A stretch of 64,000 bases of DNA from Microcaldota archaeon (GCA_021797495.1 JAJZZO010000009.1:52556-116555); one strand, 5' to 3'. Counted from the stretch's first letter, positions 32,131 to 41,343 are shown. Notes: generated from the sequence alone by a model not told the origin. Program-made: numbers and translations.

Positions 32131-32601
32131 ATGAATGAGGTAAACGTTGACATAAAGATAAATGGGAAGCATTTCTCGGCCAAGGCTGAGCCCAGGCAGC
32201 TCCTGGTGCATTTTATAAGGGAAACTGCCGGTTTAACCGGAACGCACATAGGCTGCGATACCAGCAACTGCGGTGCGTGCACAGTGCTTTTGGACGGAAA
32301 GCCAGTAAAGTCATGCACTGTATTTTCGGTGCAGGCGTCCGGCCACGAGGTTGAAACTATAGAAGGCATTTCAAAGGCCTCTTCAATGACAGAATTGCAG
32401 AAGGCATTCATAGAAGAAGCAGGCCTGCAATGCGGGTTCTGTACGCCTGGCATGATAATGGAGGCGCATTATGTGCTGGAAAACAACCCTGACGCGAGCG
32501 AGCTAGAAATAAGGCGCGGCATAGACGGAAACCTCTGCAGGTGCACGGGCTATGTCGGCATAATGAACGCCATAAAGAAAGTGCAGAAATCGAACAAGTG
32601 A
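32131..32601 (+). CDS. Molybdenum hydroxylase [2Fe-2S] (small) subunit
   Basis: 156 residues. The plant-type [2Fe-2S] site (GCDTSNCGACTV ... Cys) is in the N-terminal half. The second cluster (CGFCTPGM ... GNLCRCTGY) is in the helical C-terminal half, as in all CoxS-type subunits. It starts 15 bp after the FAD subunit and precedes the large subunit by 5 bp. Confidence 0.95.
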   Translation: MNEVNVDIKINGKHFSAKAEPRQLLVHFIRETAGLTGTHIGCDTSNCGACTVLLDGKPVKSCTVFSVQASGHEVETIEGISKASSMTELQKAFIEEAGLQCGFCTPGMIMEAHYVLENNPDASELEIRRGIDGNLCRCTGYVGIMNAIKKVQKSNK

Positions 32602-32606
32602 GTTTC

Positions 32607-34616
32607 ATGGAAAGGCTTGAACGTTTTGTGAGGGGCATGGGCCAGTATGTTGACGACATAAAGGTGGATAAGCCTTTATATATGGCTGTCGTGAGGAGCC
32701 CATACGCCAGGGCCAGGATAAATGCCGTAAAGGGCGCGATGCTTTCGGGCAACGAGCTGAACGCCAGCTTAGCATCAGTAGGCGAGGGTGCTGGAGGAGC
32801 ATCGGCAAATCCAGCAGCGCATCCGATACTGGCAAGAGGCTATGCCAATTACGTGGGTCAGCCTGTCGCTGCCATGTTCAGCGACGACAGGTACAAGGCC
32901 GAGGATTTGCTTGAAAGCGTGGAAGTCGATTACGAGCTTTTGAAACCTGTTGTAAGCCCTGAAGAAGCGATAAGCTTTGAACCGATACACAGCGGCATGA
33001 AAAGCAACGTAATAAGCGATAAATTTGTGGGGAACGATTTCGATATCAAAGCCGATATAGTTTTAGAAGACAGGCTGGAGAACCACAGGATAGCTACGAA
33101 CGCAATAGAGACGCGCGGGATACTGGCGGATTATACCTACGGAAGATTGATCGTGCACGTATCCACGCAATCGGTTTTCAGCATAAAAAGGGGCCTCTGC
33201 GGAACGCTGAACCTTCCCGAAGATAAGGTGCGCGTCATACAAGCCGATACCGGAGGCGGCTTCGGATTGAAGGGAGGCCTGCAGCCCGAGCATGTCATAG
33301 CAGCTTACGCCGCTATGAAATACAAAAGGCCGGTCAAGTGGATAGAGACAAGGATGGAGCACCTGATGGCTGCCAACCAGGGCAGGGGTGCCATAGGCAA
33401 AATGAAGCTTTACGCTAATAGGTCCGGCAGGATATTGGGCATAAAGGGCACTATAATAGTCGATGCTGGGGCATATGCCGAAGGCCTTTCTGGATTCGCC
33501 CCAGGCTTCATAGCCCACCAGCTTACCGAGCAATACGCCATAGAAAACGGTTACGTGCGCGCAATGAGCGTGCTTACCAACAAGGCTCCTTATGGTCCAT
33601 ACAGGGGTGCCGGAAGGCCCGAAGCGGCTTTCTTCATGGAGCGCATGGTCGACATGCTTGCAGATGAGCTCCATATGGACGATGCCGAGATACGCCTGCT
33701 CAACGCCGCGGAAAAGCCGTTCACATCGCCGTTCGGCATGCATATAGATGCTTCGAAGCCTTTCATGGAAAAGGCGCTCAAGCTTCTCGGATACTCCGGC
33801 GCCAAAAAACGCAAGGCGGGGCTGGGTTTCTTCGTTCTTGTTCCCGGGGCCGCGCCAGGCGAGGGTGTGCGTCTGCAGGTAAAAGGGGGAAAGCTCCACG
33901 TCTGGCTTGGCAGTAACCAGCACGGCCAGGGGCATGATTTCTTCATAAAAAAACTGGTGAAAGAGGAGCTCGGCGTTTCCGATAAGGATCTGATGATAGA
34001 GGTTCCCGATACCGATCTTATAAAATCAGGCATAGGGACATGGGGCAGCAGGTCCGCTATGGTCGGCGGTTCCGCATTGGTCGATGCCGCACGCCACGTG
34101 AAAGAGCAGGTAAAAGCCAAGAACGGCAAATACTCGCAGAAGCTGCTTCTCGAGGGCGATTACGATTACTCGGAATTCTATAAGTTCGACGGCGAGATAA
34201 ACTCGTTCGGGGCGAACCTTGCAATAGCCGGCGTCGGTCCTGCCAATGGGATAAGGGCCTTGGAAGTCAGGGCTTGCTACGATGTTGGCAGGGCGTTGAG
34301 CAAGGAGATGGTAAAAGCGCAGATTGAAGGGGGCATAATACAGGGGGCAGGGCAGTTCATGGGCGAAGAGATAGCATACAACGAGGACGGGCAGCTACTC
34401 ACCTCCAGCATATCGAACGCAGGAGTGGTGAGAGCCACAAAGGCGCCAAAATGCGTAGTAAAGATACTCGAAACACATTCAACGCTGCCGGACAAGGCCC
34501 GCGGGTTGGGCGAAGCCCCAACCATAGGTACTCCGATAGCGTTGGTGCGCTCGCTTGAGCATAAAACCGGCAAGAGGATAAAAACAACTCCCGTAAGGCC
34601 TGAAGACCTGCTTTGA
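32607..34616 (+). CDS. Molybdenum hydroxylase large subunit (aldehyde oxidoreductase type)
   Basis: 669 residues from ATG 32607 (MERLERFVRG). It carries the molybdopterin motifs GGGFGLKGG, PYGPYRGAGRPEAAF and SNQHGQGHD and the catalytic glutamate in GLGEAP (about Glu636). The AYRGAGRPE-like loop replaces the Cys-containing loop of true CO dehydrogenase, so this is an aldehyde-type enzyme, similar to glyceraldehyde oxidoreductase of Sulfolobus. At 669 residues it is noticeably shorter than the usual 750-800, mainly in the second half. A role in oxidising the glyceraldehyde made by KDG aldolase is an inference. Confidence 0.85.
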   Translation: MERLERFVRGMGQYVDDIKVDKPLYMAVVRSPYARARINAVKGAMLSGNELNASLASVGEGAGGASANPAAHPILARGYANYVGQPVAAMFSDDRYKAEDLLESVEVDYELLKPVVSPEEAISFEPIHSGMKSNVISDKFVGNDFDIKADIVLEDRLENHRIATNAIETRGILADYTYGRLIVHVSTQSVFSIKRGLCGTLNLPEDKVRVIQADTGGGFGLKGGLQPEHVIAAYAAMKYKRPVKWIETRMEHLMAANQGRGAIGKMKLYANRSGRILGIKGTIIVDAGAYAEGLSGFAPGFIAHQLTEQYAIENGYVRAMSVLTNKAPYGPYRGAGRPEAAFFMERMVDMLADELHMDDAEIRLLNAAEKPFTSPFGMHIDASKPFMEKALKLLGYSGAKKRKAGLGFFVLVPGAAPGEGVRLQVKGGKLHVWLGSNQHGQGHDFFIKKLVKEELGVSDKDLMIEVPDTDLIKSGIGTWGSRSAMVGGSALVDAARHVKEQVKAKNGKYSQKLLLEGDYDYSEFYKFDGEINSFGANLAIAGVGPANGIRALEVRACYDVGRALSKEMVKAQIEGGIIQGAGQFMGEEIAYNEDGQLLTSSISNAGVVRATKAPKCVVKILETHSTLPDKARGLGEAPTIGTPIALVRSLEHKTGKRIKTTPVRPEDLL

Positions 34617-34759
34617 TCAAAACGCCGATGCGGACAAAAGCGCACGCGCTCGTCATTATCCATGTTTAAGCCTCAAATACAACAGTAAACCTAAAACCCT
34701 GCAATATCACGTTTTTGATTTACGTTTCAGCACGGTGTCCAATAAATAGGCTCGCTTAC

Positions 34760-35341
34760 CTATAAAGGCACAAGCGCTTTTGCTCTCTTAAAAAGCCTTG
34801 GTTCGCATAGCCGTTCATACATACTCAGTTTTTCGATTTTCACACTGTTTACCAAAGCGCGAAGGTCTTCGGCATTCAGCTTAATTCCGTAATATAGCGT
34901 GTCTATCAAGACCTTTTCCGGAGTGGATACTGGAACGTAAATATTGTTTTTAAATATGTATTCGTAGCCGAAAAACATAGCAGAAGATATCCTCTTTATA
35001 AGCACGTTCTCCCCCATGATTTTTCTCGTACCCGGGAGCGCTTTTGTAGTTGTTATTATCGTCGGGTTTGCCATCTGGCTCCATATGCCATGCAGCGTCA
35101 TGGCATAACCCAGCCCGTAATAGAACGGTGAGAAGGCGAATCCTACTACATCTATGGAATCAGAGTATGTATAGACGCCCCTCGCAAGCCTATTTATTTT
35201 TCCCTTGGCTTTGAGGGTATGCAAAAACAGCTTAACGTAATCTTCAGATGCTCCGTTCTTTACAAGGAACATCTTTGCGTCTGCGCTCGTGAATGTCGTC
35301 ACCGCCGAGAAGAAACTCTCGAAATCATCTGCGTACTTCAT
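34760..35341 (-). CDS. AbiEi-like antitoxin/regulator
   Basis: 193 residues from ATG 35341, which has a good ribosome site (AAAGGTGG); the ATG overlaps the end of the upstream nucleotidyltransferase. The N-terminal winged helix (KGKINRLARGVYTY) and the STPEKVLIDTLYYG segment are typical of AbiEi-type antitoxins. With the toxin-like gene it forms a translationally coupled pair, here in toxin-first order. Confidence 0.8.
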   Translation of the reverse strand: MKYADDFESFFSAVTTFTSADAKMFLVKNGASEDYVKLFLHTLKAKGKINRLARGVYTYSDSIDVVGFAFSPFYYGLGYAMTLHGIWSQMANPTIITTTKALPGTRKIMGENVLIKRISSAMFFGYEYIFKNNIYVPVSTPEKVLIDTLYYGIKLNAEDLRALVNSVKIEKLSMYERLCEPRLFKRAKALVPL

Positions 35342-35978
35342 CGAGCCACCTTTTAAGGTAATCAACTATTCTATCATACGTCAGCGACGAATCGCCCTTG
35401 TAAATAAGCGTGCTCAGTATCGCAGGATCTGAAGGCGACTTTATCTTATCCAAGAATTTTCCCAAGCTGTCCCTTACGTAATAATCATTTCTGTCAACGA
35501 AATTCGTCAGGTGGAATATGTCGTACATATCCCTTACATATCTCCTTCCGGCATACGCTTCCATCTTCCTTACCAATAGCTCCTCAGGCCTGAACGTATA
35601 CACTACGCGGTACATTCCGTTCACTGTCTCATATTGCTTCGCTATGCTAGAGCCGTACATATCAACGACTTTCGAATCCAAAGATACATCACAAACGCCG
35701 TCCGAAAGCTTTATCCTGAACTTATCGTCAGGGTCTCTCCATTTTACGCTTAAACCATGGCGTCCGAAGTCAACCTTTTCAAAATCTATGTCTCTGCTCA
35801 AGTATATATCTATATCTTCAGAGAACCTGTTACCTGAATAGCATCTCCAAATCGCTGTTCCGCCATACAATACTGCATGCGGGTCTATTACATCGTATAT
35901 GAAGTTCACTAAACGATCCTGCAGCTTAGCAACGCATAATCTTTGCCCGTGGAGGCATGCCTCTATAGGTTCTTGCAT
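35325..35978 (-). CDS. AbiEii-type nucleotidyltransferase toxin
   Basis: 217 residues from ATG 35978. The motif YGGTAIWRCYSGNRFSEDID has the GG ... DxD arrangement of AbiEii nucleotidyltransferases. This fold transfers nucleotides to tRNA or protein in characterised members. An AT-rich promoter with GTTATATTTT lies about 25-30 bp upstream. It stands outside the repeat-separated array. Confidence 0.82.
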   Translation of the reverse strand: MQEPIEACLHGQRLCVAKLQDRLVNFIYDVIDPHAVLYGGTAIWRCYSGNRFSEDIDIYLSRDIDFEKVDFGRHGLSVKWRDPDDKFRIKLSDGVCDVSLDSKVVDMYGSSIAKQYETVNGMYRVVYTFRPEELLVRKMEAYAGRRYVRDMYDIFHLTNFVDRNDYYVRDSLGKFLDKIKSPSDPAILSTLIYKGDSSLTYDRIVDYLKRWLDEVRR

Positions 35979-36073
35979 CAAATCAATCTTAGTTATATAA
36001 AAATATAACTTTCATTTATTTAAATCTTTGTCTGACCTAACATAAAACATTATTTGTAACTAATGCGTTGCGT

Positions 36074-36985
36074 TTACAGCCCGTCCATCTTCCTCGCAAT
36101 CTGCAGAAGCAGGTCGAGAATCAGCCCGGAAATAACCGAAAGGAAGCCTATGGTAACAAGCATGAACGCTATGAGCGCACGGCCTATCTCCGTAAGCACC
36201 CCTGTGTTCAGATAGTTGATTATTACAAGAACGCCAAGGATAAGCCCGGCAAGCATTAGCAATGTGCCTATAACCCCGAATATGAGCAGCGGCGAGTAGT
36301 CCCTCGCCGATCTTACTATGTGCCCTGACACTCCGAGCCCGTACAGGAGCTTGGACTTGGCAAGCTTAGATTCGGTGCCGTTCGGTCTCGGGTAATACTT
36401 TATTGGCATGTCGGTTATATTTTTAAATCCAGCCTTGGATACCTCCAATACGAAGAATAATGTCCCTGCCCTGTATGGAAGCACGCCGCTTATCGCTTCA
36501 AAGGCTTCCCTTTTCATGGCGAATATGCCGGAAAGCGCATCGTGTATGCCTATCTTGTGCACTGTATTATAGATTTTCGTTATGCTGTTGTTTCCGAACG
36601 AGATATATTTGTTCATGGCTCTTGTTCTTTTCCCGTTGAGCCTGTTTCCCAGCGCCATGTCAGCCTTGCCCTGCCTGACAAGGTTTACGACCTTTACCAA
36701 ATCCTCGGGATCGTAAGTGCCGTCGGGATCGATGGTGGCCACTATTTTTCCCTTCGTGCTCCTAAAACCCTCCATGAGCGCATTTTCGTATCCCTTGCTC
36801 TGCTGCTCTACGAGCTTTATCCTTTTTTCCCTGAGCTTTTTCCTGTATTCGGCCCCGCTCCGGTCTATGACTACTATCTCGCAGCCAGGCATCAGTGCTT
36901 TTATGCTGTCTATCACAGCAAACGCGCCGCTTTCCTCTATCGTAGGCAGCACAACGCTTACGTCATTCCACTTCAATGAATGCAC
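36074..36985 (-). CDS. GT2 glycosyltransferase with C-terminal membrane helices (dolichyl-phosphate sugar synthase-like)
   Basis: 303 residues. The GT2 core has VVLPTIEESG, VVIDRSG and the metal motif TIDPDGTYDPED. The C-terminal 90 residues hold two hydrophobic helices. Such archaeal proteins load mannose or glucose onto dolichyl phosphate for protein glycosylation. The start is GTG (36985) or a TTG three codons later. It precedes no close gene; the GT4 gene 37058-38191 upstream runs the same way. Confidence 0.85.
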   Translation of the reverse strand: MHSLKWNDVSVVLPTIEESGAFAVIDSIKALMPGCEIVVIDRSGAEYRKKLREKRIKLVEQQSKGYENALMEGFRSTKGKIVATIDPDGTYDPEDLVKVVNLVRQGKADMALGNRLNGKRTRAMNKYISFGNNSITKIYNTVHKIGIHDALSGIFAMKREAFEAISGVLPYRAGTLFFVLEVSKAGFKNITDMPIKYYPRPNGTESKLAKSKLLYGLGVSGHIVRSARDYSPLLIFGVIGTLLMLAGLILGVLVIINYLNTGVLTEIGRALIAFMLVTIGFLSVISGLILDLLLQIARKMDGL

Positions 36986-37057
36986 CTATATGTTTATGAA
37001 TTAACAAGCAATCCGCTAAATATCTTTCCAACCGCTGCATTTTCAAGCGCCATAATA

Positions 37058-38191
37058 TTACGGTCTACCGCCAGCCCTTATTCTTTCTAATATCCTTATG
37101 TAGTATTTCTCTATATTCGATGTGTAATACCTTTCAAGATTCTTCCTGTTCTTTATGCGGGCACCGCCCCTGTCGCCTTTAATTGTGTCCTCTAAGATCT
37201 TCGGCAGTTCCTTCTCATCTGCAACTGTGCACATCTCTTTCACCTCTTTCGGTATCGGCGTATAAGACGGTAGCAATACTGGTGTACCGAGCGCTATGCT
37301 CTCTATAGTTATCTCGCTGAGTCCTTCGCGTTCGCTCATCTGCAGCATAGCGGAAGAGCTTTTTATGGCCTTGTAAAGTGCCCTTTTGCTCTTGAAAGGC
37401 TCCCTTATTTTTATCCTCTTGTCCAGTCCATATTTATGTATCGTCATTTCCAATGCCTCTTTTTCCGGACCCCTTCCTATGATCGAGGCTCTTGCGTCCG
37501 GTACCCTTTCTATGACCTTGGACATTATTTCTATGAACTTGTCAAGCCTCTTCTCTTTTATCAGCCTGCCGGATGTTATTATTTGCTTAGACTTCTTCAC
37601 AGTATGCATGCTGCTTATAAGTTTCTTGTCGAGGAACGGCGAAAGGACCTCTATCCTATGTTTGCTTATCCCAAGCTTGAGCAGCTCGTTCTCTGTGGCT
37701 GTGGAATTGGCTATGTAAAAGTCCGCATTTTGGAGCGCTTTTAGGTTATACCTATACGCAAGGCTTCCCTTCAGCCTTCCAGTATATCCATTCCAGTATT
37801 CCCTGTTCCATACCTCCGCAACATCAAGGATGAGCTTTGCTTTGTTGAGCCTGCAGTAAAGCTTCACTATGGGTATATGCATTACAGGGAACAGGTTCGC
37901 CTGTACTACATCGAATTTGTATCCGAACATGTTTTTCAGTCCAAGGGAAAACCGTGCAGCCTCTTTGGTTGACCTTCTTCCGTTTGTATAAAACGAATCT
38001 TCATTTGCATCAGGAAAGGCATGGTAGTGTATTCCCCCTTTTACGAACTCCTTTTCCATGCCATTGAAGCGCATGCAGAACATATGCACTTCATTGCTTT
38101 TTGCCAGCTCTTTCGCTTCCTCGTATTCTATGGATTCCATGCCTCCTTTGACCCACGGGTAGACCACATCAGACACGAATGCGATTTTCAT
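37058..38191 (-). CDS. GT4-family glycosyltransferase
   Basis: 377 residues with a GT-B fold: N-terminal VSDVVYPWVKGGMESIEYE, a central SGRLIKEKRLDKFIE and the C-terminal donor site EREGLSEITIESIALGTPVLLP. Retaining transferases of this family build surface glycans. It is the last glycan gene before the cassette array; the most diverged 3'-end repeat copy (38235-38306) lies just upstream. Confidence 0.88.
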   Translation of the reverse strand: MKIAFVSDVVYPWVKGGMESIEYEEAKELAKSNEVHMFCMRFNGMEKEFVKGGIHYHAFPDANEDSFYTNGRRSTKEAARFSLGLKNMFGYKFDVVQANLFPVMHIPIVKLYCRLNKAKLILDVAEVWNREYWNGYTGRLKGSLAYRYNLKALQNADFYIANSTATENELLKLGISKHRIEVLSPFLDKKLISSMHTVKKSKQIITSGRLIKEKRLDKFIEIMSKVIERVPDARASIIGRGPEKEALEMTIHKYGLDKRIKIREPFKSKRALYKAIKSSSAMLQMSEREGLSEITIESIALGTPVLLPSYTPIPKEVKEMCTVADEKELPKILEDTIKGDRGGARIKNRKNLERYYTSNIEKYYIRILERIRAGGRP

Positions 38192-38234
38192 AAGACCAAT
38201 AATTAATCGAATTCAGCTTATAAAATGTTTTCTA

Positions 38235-38306
38235 TTCTGCTTTCTTTCCACTCATATACGCCAATTACTACAGTCACGCCAAGCGCTATGAAGCTTATGG
38301 CCCTTC
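38235..38306 (+). repeat. 3'-end repeat copy R1 (diverged)
   Basis: A relic of the last about 25 codons of the membrane glycosyltransferase-like gene whose intact copy ends at 51100. It shares the blocks TACAGTCACGCCAAGCGCTA (38268-38287) and TGAAGCTTATGGCCC. Same orientation as all other copies. Confidence 0.7.
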
Positions 38307-38428
38307 GTTTATGGTTATACATCTATAAAGTATCTATAAAGATATTAGTTATTATTTTTATAGTTAAGTGCTTACGCCAACTTATAGTATGCGCCCTTGC
38401 TTATTGTCGAGGCGAAAGTTATATATAT

Positions 38429-38450
38429 CTATTAATAGCATATTAATATG
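38429..38450. promoter_or_regulatory. Two adjacent palindromes at the first RelBE-like operon
   Basis: CTATTAATAG (38429-38438) and CATATTAATATG (38439-38450) are perfect palindromes side by side. They lie between the TATATATA element and ATG 38459, a likely operator for the antitoxin. Confidence 0.6.
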
Positions 38451-38458
38451 GTGTTAAT

Positions 38459-38701
38459 ATGGTTAAAGCTTTGGTAACTATAAGCGAACATGCAAATAGG
38501 GTAATTAACGTGGTAAAGGCGGAATACGGGCTAAAAGACAAATCTCAAGCCATAGATAAGATGGCTGAAGAATACGAAGCCCTGATTTTTGAGCCTAGAG
38601 TAAAGCCTTCATACCGGACAAAGCTTAAGAAAATCGAAAAGGAGCGCACACTGAAGATAGGGACAATTGAGGATTTCAAGGAAATGTACAATATAAAATA
38701 A
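38459..38701 (+). CDS. Antitoxin of a RelBE-like pair
   Basis: 80 residues. The ribbon-helix-helix-like N-terminus (ALVTISEHANRVINVVK) is followed by a charged tail suited to wrapping a toxin, like DUF2683-type antitoxins. The toxin gene starts 11 bp after the stop. Palindromes in the promoter suggest autoregulation. It is on the plus strand, unlike the larger cassettes to the right. Confidence 0.75.
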   Translation: MVKALVTISEHANRVINVVKAEYGLKDKSQAIDKMAEEYEALIFEPRVKPSYRTKLKKIEKERTLKIGTIEDFKEMYNIK

Positions 38702-38711
38702 GTGTGGTTAA

Positions 38712-38981
38712 ATGCCTGCTTATACTCTAGAGAAAAAGGAGGGCATAGATAAAATCCTCTCCAAATTGATGAAAAGGAACCCTAAGCAGTTGGAAATTAT
38801 TTACAAGAAGCTAGAGCAAATATTAGAAGATCCGTACCGATTCAAACCTCTGAGAAACGACATGAAGGATTATAGGGAAGTGCACATCGATAAACACTTT
38901 GTATTGGTCTATTCTATAGACGAGAGTAGGAAAATTGTAATACTCCAAGACTATGACCATCACAATAACATATTCGGGTAG
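38712..38981 (+). CDS. RelE-family toxin
   Basis: 89 residues with the RelE/ParE fold pattern: an N-terminal helix pair, PLRNDMKDYREVHIDKHFVLVYSI in the central sheet and a C-terminal DYDHHN. Family members cut mRNA on the ribosome. The conserved basic/aromatic C-terminal residues are replaced by His, so catalysis may differ. Confidence 0.85.
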   Translation: MPAYTLEKKEGIDKILSKLMKRNPKQLEIIYKKLEQILEDPYRFKPLRNDMKDYREVHIDKHFVLVYSIDESRKIVILQDYDHHNNIFG

Positions 38982-39030
38982 TTTTAACTGTTCTGAGAAC
39001 TCTTGCGTTGGCGACGGTTATCTCCCCGCC

Positions 39031-39170
39031 CTTTCCGTCCATCCATAAACTCCAATTGCAACGGTAATCTCAAACGCTACGAACGACACTGCCAATGCGA
39101 GCCAAGCAATAGTCTGCGGCGTGTAATAAAGCGTAATTGTATAGTTGCCGGTCTTATTCATGTACAAAAC
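39031..39170 (+). repeat. 3'-end repeat copy R2 (long)
   Basis: About 140 bp whose minus-strand translation (NKTGNYTITLYYT ... VAIGVYGWTER) matches the C-terminus of the membrane protein at 51100-53358 (NRTGNYTITLYYT ... VAIGVYGWKER). The reading frame is still intact. Confidence 0.85.
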
Positions 39171-39277
39171 AAGACAAGGCTGCTGTATGTTGATTCGCGT
39201 TGCGGGCCTGTAGTACATTTTTAGAATTCGAATTTGTATAGGAATATATAAATAGATATATGTAAATATATGTAACT

Positions 39278-39511
39278 ATGGAAACCACTACAGTGTTATT
39301 AAAGAAAAGTACAAAAAGGCGGATCGATGCGCTTAAATTGAATCCTAAGGAATCAATAGACTCTGTGATAGACAGGCTTGCCAATATGGCAATCGACAGT
39401 GAACCACTCTCAAAGGAGGAAATTGACGGAATCAGAAGAAGCTTAAAAGACATAGAAGCAGGAAGAGTGCATAAGATGAGAACCATAGCTATGAAAATGG
39501 GTCTGAAATGA
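39278..39511 (+). CDS. Antitoxin of a second RelBE-like pair
   Basis: 77 residues. The start TTTVLLKKSTKRRIDALKL resembles a ribbon-helix-helix domain (DUF7557-like), followed by an acidic tail. ATATATGTAA occurs twice between the TATA box (ATATATAAATA, 39244-39254) and the ATG, a candidate operator. The toxin gene follows 7 bp after the stop. Confidence 0.75.
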   Translation: METTTVLLKKSTKRRIDALKLNPKESIDSVIDRLANMAIDSEPLSKEEIDGIRRSLKDIEAGRVHKMRTIAMKMGLK

Positions 39512-39518
39512 TGGTCTA

Positions 39519-39782
39519 ATGGCGTACGATATTGAGATATCAGAAAACGCCGCACGCTCTTTTAAGAAATTGAATAAGCAACTTGCGCAAAGGATATACA
39601 CAAGATTAAGAGAGATAGCGAACTCTGATAACCCGTTCATACATGTGAAAAGGCTTACAGGTGTGGCCCTTTTCAGTTTGCGGGTAGGAAACTATAGAGT
39701 GATAATGGATATAAAGAAGAACAGCTTAATAATACTCGTTCTCAGAGTTGGACACCGTAGGAACGTTTATAAAGAGGTATGA
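39519..39782 (+). CDS. RelE-family toxin
   Basis: 87 residues with a classical RelE pattern: SENAARSFKKLNKQLAQRI, HVKRLTG, FSLRVGNYRVIMDI and C-terminal VGHRRNVYKEV. The Arg/Tyr residues that cut mRNA in RelE-type toxins are present. It pairs with the antitoxin upstream. Confidence 0.92.
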   Translation: MAYDIEISENAARSFKKLNKQLAQRIYTRLREIANSDNPFIHVKRLTGVALFSLRVGNYRVIMDIKKNSLIILVLRVGHRRNVYKEV

Positions 39783-39850
39783 ATTTCCTTGACTAGAAAT
39801 GGTTGGCTGCTTTGTATTGTTGCATGCCTACCCACTCACTCAGTAGTAAC

Positions 39851-39922
39851 CTCCTTCCACCCATAAACCCCTATTGCAACAGTAGCCCCAAGCGCCATTG
39901 GGCTTATTGCCCGCGCTTGCCT
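39851..39922 (+). repeat. 3'-end repeat copy R3
   Basis: CTCCTTCCACCCATAAACCC and CCCCAAGCGCCATTGGGCTT mark it. It belongs to a sub-type with R8 and R9 (AGTAG-CCCAAGCGCC in place of AGTCACGCCCAGCGCC). Confidence 0.85.
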
Positions 39923-39974
39923 AAATAAACCTCTTTGCACATGCTATGGTCTTCCTTCAGGTGCAACTATCAGC

Positions 39975-41261
39975 TCAACGAAATCCGTAATGGTCAAGCT
40001 TTTCCTCAATCCAATCAGACGCCTTTTTATACGATACGCGTATGCCGTTTATCAGCTCTTCTCCAGAGTAGCCCATTGTAACAATCTCTGCTTCCCCCAG
40101 ATTAAGCCTATTGGCGCAGTCCAGGAGTGCAGACACCTCTCTGCTCCTGGTCTTCTCATCTTCAACTGAGTACGCAACCTGTACTATTTCATACTTGCGC
40201 TTGTCTTTCATGACGAAGTCAACTTCTTTGTTATTTTCGTACCAGTAATAAAAATGGAAATCCTTTTCGTGCCTTGATATCATGTAGAGCATTGACGCAA
40301 TCGCGTTTTCAAGCAGCCTTCCGCGGATCTCTATCGGGTTTACGCCCAGCATGGAAGGGAAAGCGTTGTCTGTTGAATATACCTTTTTCGGGCTATTATC
40401 TTGCGCTTTTATTGAAAATGAGAATCTGTCCACAAAGAATATAAGATACGATTTACCCAAATAATGCGAAAAATTGTATGCAGTTTTTACCGAGAGCTTC
40501 AGGAACTTTGATACGCTGTTGAACGTTATCCTTGAACCCACGCTTGTTATGTAAAACTTCGCCAGTCTTATAAGTTCGTCCTGTTTCTGTATCCTGAACC
40601 GTTGTATCACGTCTTTCAGTATTATCGTGTTGAAATAGTTGCTTGCGATATCCTCCTTGCTTGCCGATAGCGCTATAGCTGGAAAGCCGCCCTCCGCAAT
40701 AAATCTGCCTGCGTTCCCATCCGCCCCGGCAAATTTTTGGTACTCTAAAAGATTCAAAGTATGCACGTAAACAACCACCTGCCTCCCAGAAAGCAGCGTC
40801 GAATATTCTGAATCGAGAAGCTTGGACGAAGAGCCAGTTACTATGAATTTGGCCTCACCTTTTTCTGACAGCCCTCTGACGAATCTTTCCCATCCATCTA
40901 CCTCTTGCGCCTCGTCCACTATGACTATGCTGCTTTTGTCCGGGTTAAAATTTTCCTTATAAACATCGTACATTTTTAGCAATGACGCATAGCTCCTATC
41001 AATCAGGCGTTCGTCTTCCAAATTGATTATCAGGATACGGTTTTTTGGGAAACCCTTTTCTATAAGGCTTTTTGCCACCTGCCTTGCTATGAACGATTTT
41101 CCCGCACGCCTTATGCCAGTCTCGATCACTATGCTTATTTCAGACTCATTGAGCAGTGCAGCTATCCTTTCAGAATAGAACCTCCTTGGTATTCCTGTTT
41201 CGATGTCGTGCTCCCAGAAATTCCATGATTTTAATATATTCAGAGCCAGCAGTTTCTCCAT
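39975..41261 (-). CDS. AAA ATPase with DUF4143/nuclease-like C-terminus
   Basis: 428 residues. Walker A is GIRRAGKS (about 49-56), Walker B is IVIVDEAQ, sensor IVTGSSS. A winged-helix segment (TFNSVSKFLKLSVKTAYNF) follows. The C-terminal PD-(D/E)xK-like fold shows NKEVDFVM ... YEIVQV, with Gln where Lys is usual, so nuclease activity is doubtful. Members are abundant in archaea and suspected defence/toxin-type genes. Its promoter carries GTATTACA motifs repeated in both orientations (41271-41335). One gene between repeat copies R3 and R4. Confidence 0.85.
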   Translation of the reverse strand: MEKLLALNILKSWNFWEHDIETGIPRRFYSERIAALLNESEISIVIETGIRRAGKSFIARQVAKSLIEKGFPKNRILIINLEDERLIDRSYASLLKMYDVYKENFNPDKSSIVIVDEAQEVDGWERFVRGLSEKGEAKFIVTGSSSKLLDSEYSTLLSGRQVVVYVHTLNLLEYQKFAGADGNAGRFIAEGGFPAIALSASKEDIASNYFNTIILKDVIQRFRIQKQDELIRLAKFYITSVGSRITFNSVSKFLKLSVKTAYNFSHYLGKSYLIFFVDRFSFSIKAQDNSPKKVYSTDNAFPSMLGVNPIEIRGRLLENAIASMLYMISRHEKDFHFYYWYENNKEVDFVMKDKRKYEIVQVAYSVEDEKTRSREVSALLDCANRLNLGEAEIVTMGYSGEELINGIRVSYKKASDWIEEKLDHYGFR

Positions 41262-41343
41262 AATTATATATATGTATTACACATTTAAAAATATTTGTAT
41301 TGTATTACAAATAATCATTAATTTGTAACGTTCAACCTTTATT

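Noticed and set aside
32607..34616. True carbon monoxide dehydrogenase large subunit
   Set aside because: The active-site loop is of the aldehyde oxidoreductase type (RGAGRPE) and lacks the cysteine loop of form I CO dehydrogenase.
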